From Nitratiruptor sp. YY09-18 (GTDB taxonomy: Bacteria; Campylobacterota; Campylobacteria; Campylobacterales; Nitratiruptoraceae), in the NCBI RefSeq assembly GCF_016593235.1, contig NZ_AP023065.1, positions 558,001 through 622,000 of the forward strand: a stretch of 64,000 bases of DNA, given 5' to 3'. A program made the translations under genes and the position numbers. The number at the start of each line of letters is the position of its first letter. The first letter of the stretch is position 1. The notes under the pieces are model-generated. The model was not told where the DNA came from, did not search any database, and saw only the letters and a program-made list of their open reading frames with translations. Below, piece by piece: positions 38,997-48,765 of the stretch.

Positions 38997-39826
38997 TGTG
39001 TAGGAATTGTAACTTGCTGCTGCACTTCTTGTGCGCTTCCTTTAATCTGATTGATAACCTCTTGTGCTTTTTGTTCTATACTTGAGTTATTTTGTTCATT
39101 GGAACCGTTCTCTTCGGTATTTGTTGCTGGAGACTTTGCTGCTGGAGCTTGTGGTGTTTGTTCTGTTGTTGCTGGAGCTTGTGGTGCTTGCTCCTCTGGT
39201 ACTGAAGTAGCAGCTGGAGCTTTTGATTCTTGTTTTGCAGGAGCTGCTTCTTGAGATTTTTTTAACTCATCTTGACACTTTTGTAGATCTTGCTTACAGC
39301 TATAAATCTCATCTTCAAGATCCATGATCTTATCATCCATATCACTGACAGCCTTTACGTTAGCTCCATATGTATAGACAAGTTCTCCACCATCTTTTCC
39401 TTGCTTGAGGACAAATCCTACAAATAGTGCAAGCATTACCACAAAGAATATTTTCGCAGCCATCTTATTGATGGCACTGATGATGAGTTTGAGAATAAAG
39501 ACAAGGCCAATTCCATAGACAAGATAGATACCTAAGAGTTTATGCTCTTTAAGTTCAGCCTGTCCTTGTTCACTGAGCAGCGAAAAAGCTTCTTTTCCAT
39601 CAGTTTTCCCTGTCAAAAAGGCTGCAAAATAGATAAAGAGTGCAAGAAGCAGCAGTAAAGATGAGATGACACCAATGCATCGTCTTTTAAGAAAGATATT
39701 GCTAATCTCTAATAAGAGTGCAATCACAGGCAAAGCTATCGCAAAATGTACGATTGGCGGGTGGAGGTGTATTGGAAGAGCAAAAGGAAGCTTGATTGCG
39801 TCTAGGAGTTGAACGAGTGCATCCAT
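38993..39826 (-). CDS. DUF2231-like membrane protein with Pro/Ala-rich tail
   Basis: A 277-residue protein. The first ~150 residues have four membrane helices and the LPIHLHPPIVHFAIALP start typical of DUF2231 membrane proteins, with paired His residues. A short coiled coil follows (MDDKIMDLEDEIYSCKQDL). Then comes a low-complexity Ala/Pro/Gln/Glu linker with two copies of a 10-residue unit like TEQTPQAPAA, encoded by a 30-bp DNA repeat, and a helical C-terminus. It may span the envelope with the tail in the periplasm. Function unknown; His-rich membrane domains in this family have been linked to heme or redox use. Confidence 0.7.
   Translation of the reverse strand: MDALVQLLDAIKLPFALPIHLHPPIVHFAIALPVIALLLEISNIFLKRRCIGVISSLLLLLALFIYFAAFLTGKTDGKEAFSLLSEQGQAELKEHKLLGIYLVYGIGLVFILKLIISAINKMAAKIFFVVMLALFVGFVLKQGKDGGELVYTYGANVKAVSDMDDKIMDLEDEIYSCKQDLQKCQDELKKSQEAAPAKQESKAPAATSVPEEQAPQAPATTEQTPQAPAAKSPATNTEENGSNEQNNSSIEQKAQEVINQIKGSAQEVQQQVTIPTH
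39141..39186. repeat. 30-bp-period repeat inside the DUF2231-like gene
   Basis: GCTGGAGCTTGTGGTG occurs at 39141-39156 and again at 39171-39186. It encodes the 10-residue Pro/Ala/Gln repeat of the tail and could change copy number by slippage. Confidence 0.7.
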
Positions 39827-39872
39827 GAGTAATCCTTTTTATTGAAGTTTTTTTTGATTGTATCATAAAAAA

Positions 39873-41348
39873 TTATGAGAGTTGCTTATAAATTGTATCT
39901 TTATCGTGCAAGATATAGTGATGGAGCTCTTTGCAAAAGTTACTATAGCAGACAATATTTTGCTCTTCGATATTTTTGCTTGCTTCAAATTGCATGCGCA
40001 GATAGTCGCAATCTCTTCTTCTTAAAAAGAGAACTCCAGCATAGAAAAATCCAAAAGAACGAAGCTCATCCACAACAGCATCGATATTGGTACATTTATG
40101 AAGATTGATATCTGCATAGATCATATCAGGATGGAGGGCAATTGCATCTTCAAAGGCACGTTGTAGTGTCTTTTTGAACTCTTTTGCTACAGTGTCTATG
40201 ACAATTGTAGCTATTTTGAAAGTATCATTTGGCTCTATTGTGATGCGATTTTTTGCACTTTGCTGGGGATCTGTAGTGGTAAATGCAATATTTTGCAGCG
40301 CATATGTTTTTTGAATGATATCTCTATACCTATTTGGAATTGAAAGTGCTGGTTGATACTTTTTAAAAATCTTATACTCCACTGCTACAGCGCCTCTATT
40401 TTGGCTAAAGGGGTATTTGTGGTCTTTGAGTTTTACCATATGGTGTACCTCCCCTAGCAAAAGTGCACTTGTTTTAAAGCCATAGCGAGCATTTGCACGC
40501 TGGGAGTAGGGATGGAAAGTGATTGCTTCGCCAAAGAGTGCATCGAGTCCAATTTCCTGAGCTTTTTGCAATAGCAGAGCAAACATCTCTTTCATAATCC
40601 CCATACCCTTAAAGGCTGGATCAACCACTGCGATGCCAATCTCGGCGATATTGGAGTTTGGCACTCTCACAAGTGCAAAATGTCCTACAACTTTTTGGTC
40701 TACTTGTGCAACTACTGAGAGAATTTGGCCATCTCTTTCCTTTTGTAAAATCTTTTCTGGATAGTAGAAGGTATCTTTAAAATATGTATAACCATAGTTT
40801 TTATATATAAGCTTTGGAATCCAGACTTCATCTCCTTCTTTGAATGTTCTTACTTGCAAGCGCTCTCGCAAGATCTCTTTTGCATCTTTGTCAAAATCAT
40901 CACCTATATCGCTATAAAACCCACTCTCATTTTTAAGACGTAGTTGAACCGGAAGGAGTTTGAGAATGGAGAATTTCTTGCCTTTGAGTCCAAGATTGTG
41001 AAATTTCAAACCATCTACAAGTTGGTAGACCCTATTGAGCCCCTTTTGCTTCTCTTTAAGATTGAGAGGGACACTCTGAACGATTTTTGGATCGATCGGA
41101 ATCCCAAAGTCATGCACATCTATCTTCATGCCATTTTCAAAAATCTCAAAAGTAATTTTGATCTCTCCGTCTTCACCTTCATATGCATGGACGACCGCAT
41201 TTTCAAAGAGCTCATAGAACGCGTCTGCTAGCTCTAGCCTCTCTTTGACTGGAAAATCTACAAGTGTACAGAGCTCTTCATAGAAACTGCGCACAGGCTT
41301 CCAAAATGATAGATCATTGTAAAGCTTAATAGTGAATCTATTTTTCAT
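39873..41348 (-). CDS. HATPase (RsbW-like) fused to GNAT acetyltransferase
   Basis: A 491-residue three-part protein. Residues 1 to ~135 form a GHKL ATPase of the anti-sigma-kinase type, with N-box ELFENAVVHAY, G1 DFGIPID and G2 KQKGLNRVY. Residues ~160-300 form a GNAT acyltransferase domain, with acetyl-CoA loop VVDPAFKGMGIMKEM and then YSQRANARYGFK. The last ~160 residues look like a second, degenerate GNAT-like half ending in a short Cys-containing region. It overlaps the amidohydrolase gene upstream by 11 bp. The ATPase part could be a protein kinase or a nucleotide sensor; target and acyl acceptor are unknown. Confidence 0.82.
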   Translation of the reverse strand: MKNRFTIKLYNDLSFWKPVRSFYEELCTLVDFPVKERLELADAFYELFENAVVHAYEGEDGEIKITFEIFENGMKIDVHDFGIPIDPKIVQSVPLNLKEKQKGLNRVYQLVDGLKFHNLGLKGKKFSILKLLPVQLRLKNESGFYSDIGDDFDKDAKEILRERLQVRTFKEGDEVWIPKLIYKNYGYTYFKDTFYYPEKILQKERDGQILSVVAQVDQKVVGHFALVRVPNSNIAEIGIAVVDPAFKGMGIMKEMFALLLQKAQEIGLDALFGEAITFHPYSQRANARYGFKTSALLLGEVHHMVKLKDHKYPFSQNRGAVAVEYKIFKKYQPALSIPNRYRDIIQKTYALQNIAFTTTDPQQSAKNRITIEPNDTFKIATIVIDTVAKEFKKTLQRAFEDAIALHPDMIYADINLHKCTNIDAVVDELRSFGFFYAGVLFLRRRDCDYLRMQFEASKNIEEQNIVCYSNFCKELHHYILHDKDTIYKQLS

Positions 41349-42537
41349 TGTTCATGACCTCTAATGCAACGGCACTGAGCACCTTCATACCAATTGGCAA
41401 TGCATCTTCATCTATGTCAAACTTTGGATTGTGCTGGGATACGCATGTGTGCTTTTGTGGATTGCACACGCCAAGACGAAAAAAAGCTCCAGGGACTATT
41501 TGGAGATAGCGGCTAAAATCTTCACCACCCATTACTGGATCTTTGAGATCTATGACATTCTCTTTGCCCAAGATCTTTTGTGCCTCTTGAACTAAGATAT
41601 CCACCATTTTATCATCATTGATAAGTTCAGGCTGTCCAAACTCATAATCAAACTTATATTTTGCTCCCATGGAGTGAGTGATCCCTTTGATGCTATCTTC
41701 CATCATTGCCGGAATCTTTTTACGGATCTGCTCATTGACTGTGCGCACAGTTCCAGTAAGTTTGACATGATCACAGATAATATTTGGTGCTGTTCCTCCC
41801 TCAATAGTTCCTAGGCTAATAACTGCTGGATGGAGAGGGTCTATGCGGCGAGAGATGATATGATTAAGCGAGTTGACACACATTGCTGCAGTGAGAATTG
41901 CATCAACTCCTTCATGCGGTCTTGCACCATGAGCACTTTTGCCAAAAACCTCGACTGTGAAAATATCGGCACTCGCCATCATCACTCCATATTTGTATCC
42001 GATCTGACCAGTCATGAGATAGGGATAGACATGAAGTCCAAAGATAGCTTTGACATTTTCCAAGGCTCCATCGCGGATAAGCTCCTCACTTCCACCCTCG
42101 TTGATCTCTTCAGCTGGCTGAAAAATGAAGCGGATATTGCCTGGAAGTTTTTCTTTTGCCCCTGCAAAAGCGATAGCTGCACCCACAGCAATTGCAGTAT
42201 GGGCATCATGCCCGCAAGCATGCATTACACCTTTGACCTGTGAAGCATAGGGTTTACCGGTTTTCTCTTCGATAGGCAGTGCATCCATATCTGCTCTTAT
42301 CGCCACAAAAGGCTTCTTCTCATCTACTACAAGATCAGCTACCAGACCATTATGATCCTCAAACTCTTTGATTTCATACCCTTCGATTTCCAAAATCCCT
42401 TTGACGAGGTATTTTGTGCGCACCTCTTGTCCCGAAAGTTCAGGGTGCTGGTGAATATCGCGTCTAACTTTTATCACTTTATCTTTGAGAGAATCGATAG
42501 TTTTAAAGAGTTCTTGCTTTAAGCTCTCTTTATCCAT
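41338..42537 (-). CDS. M20 family amidohydrolase (hippurate hydrolase-like)
   Basis: A 399-residue metal-dependent amidohydrolase of the HipO/AmhX/carboxypeptidase group. The motifs MHACGHDAHTA with its metal-binding Cys/His, PAEEINEGG with the catalytic Glu, and GGEDFSRYL are intact. Relatives cleave N-acyl amino acids, hippurate or indole-acetyl amides. AAAAGG precedes the ATG. It is the first gene of a minus-strand pair with the HATPase-GNAT protein and diverges from ridA across 52 bp. Substrate is not readable. Confidence 0.9.
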   Translation of the reverse strand: MDKESLKQELFKTIDSLKDKVIKVRRDIHQHPELSGQEVRTKYLVKGILEIEGYEIKEFEDHNGLVADLVVDEKKPFVAIRADMDALPIEEKTGKPYASQVKGVMHACGHDAHTAIAVGAAIAFAGAKEKLPGNIRFIFQPAEEINEGGSEELIRDGALENVKAIFGLHVYPYLMTGQIGYKYGVMMASADIFTVEVFGKSAHGARPHEGVDAILTAAMCVNSLNHIISRRIDPLHPAVISLGTIEGGTAPNIICDHVKLTGTVRTVNEQIRKKIPAMMEDSIKGITHSMGAKYKFDYEFGQPELINDDKMVDILVQEAQKILGKENVIDLKDPVMGGEDFSRYLQIVPGAFFRLGVCNPQKHTCVSQHNPKFDIDEDALPIGMKVLSAVALEVMNNEK

Positions 42538-42558
42538 TTTAAAGCCTTTTTTTTCTAT

Positions 42559-42590
42559 GATAATCCTAAAAAACTAAAAAGGAAATAAAA
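42559..42590 (+). promoter_or_regulatory. promoter and leader of ridA
   Basis: A GATAAT -10 (42559-42564) is followed directly by CCTAAAAAA and then AAAGGA. The same TCCTAAAAA start region follows the -10 elements of fabD and mtnN. Confidence 0.5.
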
Positions 42591-42967
42591 TGCAAATTGT
42601 CCATACCAGCAATGCTCCAGCTGCAATTGGTCCATATTCGCAAGCTGTAAAAATAGATAATCTTCTCTTTACTTCAGGTCAGATTGCTCTGAGGCCTGAT
42701 GGAGATGATTCACTATTACGTGAGGATGTGGAGACACAGGCGCATCAAGTACTCAAAAACCTTCGTAGTATTTTACAAGCTGCTGGTGCAGATTTGGAAA
42801 ATGTAGTGAAAACTACTATATTTCTTGCCAATATGGATGACTTTGCAAAAGTAAATGCAATCTATGAGAGCTACTTTGGATCTCATAAACCAGCACGCAG
42901 CACAGTAGCAGTGAAGACGCTTCCAAAAGGTGCGTTGGTAGAAATTGATGCTATTGCTAAAGTTTAA
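42590..42967 (+). CDS. ridA: RidA enamine/imine deaminase
   Basis: A 125-residue YjgF/YER057c/UK114 family protein. The start TSNAPAAIGPYSQAV, the central NLRSILQAAGADLENVVKTTIFL and the catalytic-Arg PARSTVAVKTLPKGALVEIDAIA are all conserved. RidA hydrolyses reactive 2-aminoacrylate from PLP enzymes and so protects amino-acid metabolism. AAAAAGGA precedes the ATG. It is a single gene between the minus-strand amidohydrolase and rplU. Confidence 0.95.
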   Translation: MQIVHTSNAPAAIGPYSQAVKIDNLLFTSGQIALRPDGDDSLLREDVETQAHQVLKNLRSILQAAGADLENVVKTTIFLANMDDFAKVNAIYESYFGSHKPARSTVAVKTLPKGALVEIDAIAKV

Positions 42968-43029
42968 AGTTCTCTTAAAGCTAATTTTGGTAATATTGCG
43001 AACCAAAAAAGTTTAGGCAAGGACAGAGC

Positions 43030-43338
43030 ATGTATGCGATTATAAAAAATGGTGGCAGACAATATAAAGTGCAAGAGGGCGATATCATCTACTTTGATAA
43101 GATGGGTTTAGATCCTAAATCAAAAGTTGAATTTAAAGAAGTGCTTGCTATCAACGATGGTGAACTTAAAGTAGGTACACCATTTGTAGAGGGTGCTGTA
43201 GTAGAAGGCGAAGTGATCAATGAAGGTCGCGGCAAAAAAGTAATCATTTTCAAAAAGAGACGTAGAAAAGACTCGAAAGTAAAAAGAGGCTTTAGAAGAG
43301 ACTTTACTCGCGTCAAAATTACTGCTATTAACGCATAA
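43030..43338 (+). CDS. rplU: ribosomal protein L21
   Basis: A 102-residue 50S subunit protein with the L21 start [18 protein letters not shown] and the basic [17 protein letters not shown] tail that binds 23S rRNA. The order rplU-rpmA-obgE is the usual one. An AGGACAG sits before the ATG. Confidence 0.97.
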   Translation: MYAIIKNGGRQYKVQEGDIIYFDKMGLDPKSKVEFKEVLAINDGELKVGTPFVEGAVVEGEVINEGRGKKVIIFKKRRRKDSKVKRGFRRDFTRVKITAINA

Positions 43339-43350
43339 GAAGGAGAAGAA

Positions 43351-43608
43351 ATGGCTCACAAGAAAGGTCAGGGGAGTACACAGAACAACCGTGATAGTGC
43401 GGGACGTAGATTAGGTGTCAAAAAATTTGGTGGTGAGTTTGTAAGAGCTGGAAATATTATCATTCGCCAAAGAGGAACAAAAGTTCATCCAGGCAACAAC
43501 GTAGGTATTGGTAAAGATCATACTATCTTTGCTCTTATCGATGGCTATGTAAAATTTGAAAGATACGACAAAACTCGCCAAAAAGTCTCTGTATATCCTG
43601 CCGAATAA
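43351..43608 (+). CDS. rpmA: ribosomal protein L27
   Basis: An 85-residue 50S protein starting [16 protein letters not shown], whose N-terminal arm reaches the peptidyl-transferase centre. It lacks the cleavable N-terminal extension of Firmicutes L27. AAGGAG precedes the ATG, 12 bp after rplU. Confidence 0.97.
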   Translation: MAHKKGQGSTQNNRDSAGRRLGVKKFGGEFVRAGNIIIRQRGTKVHPGNNVGIGKDHTIFALIDGYVKFERYDKTRQKVSVYPAE

Positions 43609-43630
43609 CTTTTGGGCTTTTGCCCAAGAG
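43609..43630 (+). terminator. hairpin between rpmA and obgE
   Basis: CTTTTGGGC (43609-43617), loop TTTT and GCCCAAGAG (43622-43630) form a 9-bp stem with one G-U pair right after the rpmA stop. There is no T-run after it, so it may be a partial attenuator or mRNA stabiliser. Confidence 0.5.
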
Positions 43631-43673
43631 TAGAAGCATCCTCTCTTCCCTCAATAACTAGTAAGGAATCACA

Positions 43674-44765
43674 ATGTTTATCGACAGTGTAGAACTCACT
43701 GTACACTCAGGCAAAGGCGGCCAAGGGGCTGTTAGTTTTCGCCGTGAAAAGTTTGTACCAAAAGGTGGTCCTGATGGTGGTGATGGAGGAGACGGAGGCA
43801 ATGTCTATTTTCTTGTAGACAAAAATACCCACACGCTCGCTCACTATAAGGGCAAAAAGGTTCTCAAAGCACAAAATGGACGTCCTGGAGAGGGACGAAA
43901 GAAACATGGGAAAAAGGGTGAAGATCTCATTCTCATAGTTCCTCCAGGTACTCAAGTGTTTGATGCCAAGACAAATGAGCTTCTTTTGGATCTTGTAGAA
44001 GATGGGCAGAAGGTTCTTTTCTTAGAAGGTGGCAAAGGTGGTAAGGGCAACTGGCATTTCAAATCAGCTTCAAACCAGCGCCCAACTTATGCACAGCCAG
44101 GGCTTCCAGGAAAAACTCGCCAGATAAGACTCGAGCTCAAACTCATAGCTGATGTAGGACTTGTAGGCTTTCCAAATGTGGGCAAATCTACCCTCATCTC
44201 TACTATCTCCAATGCAAAACCAGAAGTTGCAAACTATGAGTTTACAACGCTTACACCAAAGCTAGGAGTGGTGCGAGTAAGTGAATTTGAAAGCTTTGTC
44301 ATGGCTGATATTCCTGGGATCATCGGAGGTGCAAGTGAGGGCAAAGGTCTTGGACTACAGTTTCTTAAGCATATCGAGCGCACAAAGTCGCTCCTGTATA
44401 TGATCGATATTACAAGCTATCGCGATCCAGTAACGCAGTTTAAGACACTGCAAAAGGAGCTTGCTAATTTTAGTGAAGAGCTAGCCAAAAGAGACTACGC
44501 CATTGCACTAACAAAGATCGATTCATTAGAACTTGATGAAGCAAATGCAAGAATTGATGCATTTTTAGAAGCAATAAAACTCTCACCAACTTCGAATAAT
44601 AGATACGGACTTGATGAGCGCTACCACTTCTATTTGCAAGAGCTTGAAGAGTATGAACCAAAAAATCCTTACTTTGTCTTTGGTATCAGTGCAGTTGCCA
44701 AAATAAACATAGAACCGCTAAAATATGCTCTCTATGACCTAGTCAAAAAGGCACGCAGTGAATAG
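43674..44765 (+). CDS. obgE: Obg family GTPase
   Basis: A 363-residue GTPase in ribosome assembly and stress signalling. The glycine-rich Obg fold (residues ~1-158, for example [12 protein letters not shown]) precedes the G domain with G1 [10 protein letters not shown]3 DIPGI and G4 TKID. The C-terminal OCT domain is absent. AAGGAA lies before the ATG. Its end overlaps the proB GTG by 8 bp. Confidence 0.95.
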   Translation: MFIDSVELTVHSGKGGQGAVSFRREKFVPKGGPDGGDGGDGGNVYFLVDKNTHTLAHYKGKKVLKAQNGRPGEGRKKHGKKGEDLILIVPPGTQVFDAKTNELLLDLVEDGQKVLFLEGGKGGKGNWHFKSASNQRPTYAQPGLPGKTRQIRLELKLIADVGLVGFPNVGKSTLISTISNAKPEVANYEFTTLTPKLGVVRVSEFESFVMADIPGIIGGASEGKGLGLQFLKHIERTKSLLYMIDITSYRDPVTQFKTLQKELANFSEELAKRDYAIALTKIDSLELDEANARIDAFLEAIKLSPTSNNRYGLDERYHFYLQELEEYEPKNPYFVFGISAVAKINIEPLKYALYDLVKKARSE

Positions 44766-45528
44766 AATCGTTGTAAAAGTTGGCAGTGCAGTCTTAACAG
44801 AAAATAACCGTCTTGCAAAAGAGCGCATGAGCAATTTGGTTGAGTTTTTGAGTGAATTGCAAAAAGATCATCAAGTCATCCTTGTCAGTAGCGGTGCAGT
44901 AGCAGCAGGCTATACAAAAATCAAGCTCGATAAATCCTACCTGCCCAACAAACAGGCTCTCGCAGCAATAGGGCAGCCACTTCTTATGCGCAGCTACCAA
45001 AAGAAGTTTGAAAAGTATGGTATCAATGTGGCACAGGTGTTACTCAGTGCTGATGATTTTGATAGCAGAAAGCGCACGGCCCATGCGAAAAATGCTATTG
45101 AAGTGCTTTTGGAAAATAGAGTTATTCCAATTATCAACGAAAACGATGTGACGGCAACTGAAGAGCTTGTTTTTGGAGACAATGATCAACTCTCAGCACA
45201 TGTAGCCTACTATTTTGATGCTGATATGCTTGCGATTTTGAGCGATATTGCGGGTCTTTATGACAAAGATCCAAAAAAACATAGTGATGCGAAGCTTTTA
45301 AAAGTTGTCAATGAGATTCCACAGGAGCTTCTTGAGACTGAATGCAATCCAAACTACAATTTTGCTACAGGTGGAATAGTGACTAAACTCAAAGCTGCGC
45401 AGTTTCTATTGGAGCGCGGAAAGCTAGTCTTTTTGGCAAGCGGTTTTGATCTTAAGGATGCAAGGGAGTTTTTGCTGCATAACAATCACACAGGTGGAAC
45501 GCTCTTCTTGCCATGCGTCAATACCTAA
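44758..45528 (+). CDS. proB: glutamate 5-kinase
   Basis: Phosphorylates glutamate, the first step of proline synthesis. The 256-residue protein is only the amino-acid kinase domain ([38 protein letters not shown]) and lacks the C-terminal PUA domain of the 367-residue E. coli enzyme. Short ProB proteins are known in related bacteria. The start is GTG inside obgE and the end overlaps truD by 16 bp. Confidence 0.94.
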   Translation: MNRIVVKVGSAVLTENNRLAKERMSNLVEFLSELQKDHQVILVSSGAVAAGYTKIKLDKSYLPNKQALAAIGQPLLMRSYQKKFEKYGINVAQVLLSADDFDSRKRTAHAKNAIEVLLENRVIPIINENDVTATEELVFGDNDQLSAHVAYYFDADMLAILSDIAGLYDKDPKKHSDAKLLKVVNEIPQELLETECNPNYNFATGGIVTKLKAAQFLLERGKLVFLASGFDLKDAREFLLHNNHTGGTLFLPCVNT

Positions 45529-46457
45529 ACTCTCCTCATCTTTCATTTAAGTTCAAACAAAACAGCGCTGACTTTTTTGTTGAAGAGATACCTCTCATTG
45601 CATCTAGCCAAAAAGGGAGATTTCTTTTAGTCAAAGTAAAAAAAGAAAATCTCTCTTCTTGGCAGCTCTTTGATATTTTTGCAAACTACTGCAACTGCAA
45701 AGTGGGGTATGCAGGTCTTAAAGACAAAAATGCAACAACTATCCAGTATTTAACTCTTGATGAGAAGTGCTATAAGCAACTAAGAAGATTCAAACATTTA
45801 AAAATCGAGATACTCTCTATCGAAAAAACCAAAAAACCTCTGAAAATGGGTGATTTAGCAGGCAATAGATTTCGGATACATATCTATAATGTAAATGAGT
45901 ATACAAGATTGCAAGAGGCCCTTTCTCTTTTGGAACAATATGGCGTTCCTAACTACTTTGGTTACCAGCGCTTTGGGAAAGAGAGCTTGCAACAAGCCAA
46001 AGATTTCATAGAGGGTGAATACTTTACAAAGAATAAAAGATTGCAAAAACTTCTCGCTTCAATTTATCAAAGCGATCTTTTTAATAGATGGCTCATTTAT
46101 AGAGTAAAGTTGAGTAGTGATACTTTTTTGCAACTGCCAGGAGATGTCTATGTAAAGGATGGGCGCTACATTACTTCCAAAGAGATTGTAAATGATAGAT
46201 CATGGATAGTGACAGGTCTCTTGCCTGGCAAAGGTGCATTTCGAGCTAGAGGCAAGGCACGAGAGATAGAAAAACATTACGATGAGCCACTTCCATTTCG
46301 TGGTGATAGACGCCCAGCACTCTTTTTCCCCAAAGATGTAGAAGTTACAAAGCGTGGCAAGAGAGTTACCTTGCACTTTACTTTACCAAAAGGAAGCTAT
46401 GCTACTATTTTGCTAGAAAACTTAGCTGGCAAAGAATTGACAGCTGAAGGGATATAG
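45513..46457 (+). CDS. truD: tRNA pseudouridine synthase D
   Basis: Makes pseudouridine-13 in tRNA-Glu. The 314-residue protein has the TruD signature [15 protein letters not shown] with the catalytic Asp, and NYFGYQRFG beginning the second conserved region. It is somewhat shorter than the ~340-residue E. coli enzyme. It overlaps proB by 16 bp, and fmt follows after one base. Confidence 0.92.
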   Translation: MRQYLNSPHLSFKFKQNSADFFVEEIPLIASSQKGRFLLVKVKKENLSSWQLFDIFANYCNCKVGYAGLKDKNATTIQYLTLDEKCYKQLRRFKHLKIEILSIEKTKKPLKMGDLAGNRFRIHIYNVNEYTRLQEALSLLEQYGVPNYFGYQRFGKESLQQAKDFIEGEYFTKNKRLQKLLASIYQSDLFNRWLIYRVKLSSDTFLQLPGDVYVKDGRYITSKEIVNDRSWIVTGLLPGKGAFRARGKAREIEKHYDEPLPFRGDRRPALFFPKDVEVTKRGKRVTLHFTLPKGSYATILLENLAGKELTAEGI

Positions 46458-46458
46458 T

Positions 46459-47367
46459 ATGCGTATTGTCTTCATGGGAACTCCCGATTATGCTACAAAA
46501 ATTTTGGAAGGACTGCTTGATTCTTTTGAAGTAGTTGCACTTGTGACTCAACCAGATAAGCCCGTTGGACGCAAGCAGATCCTCACACCTCCCCATACGA
46601 AAAAGTTTGTGCTCGATCGTGGACTCTCTCTTAAGATTATGCAGCCACCAACCCTCAAAGATGAAAAAATCATCGAAGAGCTTCGCAGTCTTTCACCTGA
46701 TTTTATTGTCGTGGCAGCCTATGGGATGCTATTGCCAAGAGAGGTTTTAGAAATTGCACCATGTATCAATTTGCATGCTTCTCTTTTGCCAAAATATAGA
46801 GGAGCAAGCCCAATTCAAAGTGCTCTACTCCATGGCGATACTACCACTGGTGTTACAGCTATGCTCATGGATGAGGGACTCGATACCGGAGCGATACTAG
46901 GCTACAGTGTATGTGATATAACCATTGAAGATACTGCAATAACACTCTTTGAAAAACTCTCTCTTCTAGCAAAAGAGCTCACACCTGTGATTTTGCGAAA
47001 CTTCTCTTCTATCTTGCCAATTGCCCAAGAGGATGTGGATGCAAGCTACTGCAAAAAGATAAAAAAGAGTGATGGTCTTGTTAAATTTGTTAATGCGCTG
47101 GAGGTCTATAACCGCTACCGTGCATTTATAGTATGGCCAGGAGTTTATCTGGAGAGTGGTTTGAAGCTCAAAGAGATACATCTTGTAGAGACTACCCAAA
47201 AACATAATGCAGGAGAGATTTTAGAGATTGAAGATGAAGCAGTTATTGTAGGATGTTTGCAAGGCTCACTCAAAATTGAGCGGGTGCAACCACCATCAAA
47301 AAAAGAGATGAGCGCAATTGATTATATTCGAGGAAAAAGGCTGAAAGTTGGAGATTATCTACTTTGA
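46459..47367 (+). CDS. fmt: methionyl-tRNA formyltransferase
   Basis: Formylates Met-tRNA-fMet using 10-formyl-THF. The 302-residue protein has MGTPDYATKILE, the catalytic CINLHASLLPKYRGASPIQ region and the DEGLDTGAIL segment, followed by the C-terminal tRNA-binding beta-barrel. Its substrate tRNA-fMet is encoded at 9896. It overlaps birA by 20 bp. Confidence 0.95.
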   Translation: MRIVFMGTPDYATKILEGLLDSFEVVALVTQPDKPVGRKQILTPPHTKKFVLDRGLSLKIMQPPTLKDEKIIEELRSLSPDFIVVAAYGMLLPREVLEIAPCINLHASLLPKYRGASPIQSALLHGDTTTGVTAMLMDEGLDTGAILGYSVCDITIEDTAITLFEKLSLLAKELTPVILRNFSSILPIAQEDVDASYCKKIKKSDGLVKFVNALEVYNRYRAFIVWPGVYLESGLKLKEIHLVETTQKHNAGEILEIEDEAVIVGCLQGSLKIERVQPPSKKEMSAIDYIRGKRLKVGDYLL

Positions 47368-47977
47368 TGCAATAGACTCAACGCAAAAGCAGCTCATCAA
47401 AGATATAAAGTGTGGCAAAGCAAAGCCACCTATTGCATATTTTACAAATAATCAAACAGGAGGAGTAGGCTCGCGCAATAATCAGTGGATAGGTTTGCAG
47501 GGAAACTTCTTCCTCTCCTTTGCGATCCAAGATCTTCCAAAAGATCTTCCAAACACCTCAATTGCAATCTATTTGAGCTATATTTTAAAGATAGTTTTAA
47601 AAAATCATGGATCAAATGTGTGGATCAAATGGCCAAACGATTTTTATATTGAAAGCAAAAAAATTGGTGGATGTGTGACGAATAAAGTAGAAAATTTCTA
47701 CATCTGCGGAATTGGACTTAATACAAAAATTGCACCTGCGAATTTTGGGAAGTTAGATATTGAAATTGATGATAAAAAGGTACTTGCTGAATATTTTGGT
47801 CTGCTAGAGAAAAAAATTTCATGGAAGGAAATTTTTAGCAAATATCAGTTAGAATTCTACAAAAGCAAAAAATTTTTTACCCATGTCGGGGAGAAAAAAA
47901 TCTCTTTATCTCATGCACGCCTCGCCGAAGATGGCGCTCTTGTTATAAATAATGAAAGGATTTATAGTCTACGATGA
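47348..47977 (+). CDS. birA: biotin-protein ligase
   Basis: A 209-residue BirA catalytic domain without the N-terminal DNA-binding domain, so it should biotinylate carrier protein but not repress biotin genes. Visible motifs are TNNQTGGVGSRNNQW (biotinyl-AMP loop, here Gly-rich variant of GRGRxG) and WIKWPNDFYI with KKIGG. The TTG start gives LEIIYFDAIDSTQK, the family start. It overlaps fmt by 20 bp and parA by 4 bp. Confidence 0.9.
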   Translation: MEIIYFDAIDSTQKQLIKDIKCGKAKPPIAYFTNNQTGGVGSRNNQWIGLQGNFFLSFAIQDLPKDLPNTSIAIYLSYILKIVLKNHGSNVWIKWPNDFYIESKKIGGCVTNKVENFYICGIGLNTKIAPANFGKLDIEIDDKKVLAEYFGLLEKKISWKEIFSKYQLEFYKSKKFFTHVGEKKISLSHARLAEDGALVINNERIYSLR

Positions 47978-48765
47978 AAGAGATAATCGCGATAGCCAAT
48001 CAAAAAGGTGGAGTTGGGAAGACCACTACAGCAGTAAACCTAGCAGCATCACTGGCAAAAGAGGGAAAGAATGTTTTACTCATCGATGCTGATCCCCAGG
48101 CAAATGCCACGACGAGCCTGGGATATAGTAGAACTGATTATGAATTTAATATCTACCATGTAATGATTGGCTCTAAAAAACTCTCTCAAATCATTTTAAA
48201 AACAGATATCGATAAACTCTTTCTGGCTCCATCAAATATTGGACTTGTGGGAATTGAAAAAGAGTACTATACAAATGATAAAAAGCGTGAACTCCTCCTC
48301 AAAGAGGCTATTAGCGAGGTTGAAGGAGAGTTTGACTATGTTATTATTGATTCTCCACCAGCTTTGGGGCCAATGACTATCAATGCTCTTAGTGCAGCCC
48401 ACTCAGTAATCATTCCTATTCAGTGCGAGTTTTTTGCGCTCGAGGGTCTTGCACAGCTGCTTAATACCATCAGACTCATTCGCAAAACTATCAATCCTAA
48501 TCTCAAAATCAAAGGTTTCTTACCTACAATGTTTAGCCGCCAAAATAATCTTTCAAAACAGGTACTTGCTGATCTTACCCACCATTTTAACGATAAGCTC
48601 TTCATCGACAAAGAGAGTTCAGCCTATATCGTGGTACCACGCAATGTAAAGCTTGCTGAGAGTCCAAGTTTTGGAAAGCCAGTGATTGAGTATGACAAGA
48701 ACTCTACCGGAGCAATTGCCTATAAGACGCTAGCCAAAACTATCCTAGGATCACAGAATGGCTAA
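47974..48765 (+). CDS. parA: chromosome-partitioning ATPase ParA/Soj
   Basis: A 263-residue Walker-type ATPase without the N-terminal HTH of plasmid ParA. The deviant Walker [22 protein letters not shown] and [10 protein letters not shown] are present. It segregates origin regions with ParB. Overlaps: 4 bp with birA, 8 bp with parB. I saw no clear parS site in the window. Confidence 0.95.
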   Translation: MKEIIAIANQKGGVGKTTTAVNLAASLAKEGKNVLLIDADPQANATTSLGYSRTDYEFNIYHVMIGSKKLSQIILKTDIDKLFLAPSNIGLVGIEKEYYTNDKKRELLLKEAISEVEGEFDYVIIDSPPALGPMTINALSAAHSVIIPIQCEFFALEGLAQLLNTIRLIRKTINPNLKIKGFLPTMFSRQNNLSKQVLADLTHHFNDKLFIDKESSAYIVVPRNVKLAESPSFGKPVIEYDKNSTGAIAYKTLAKTILGSQNG

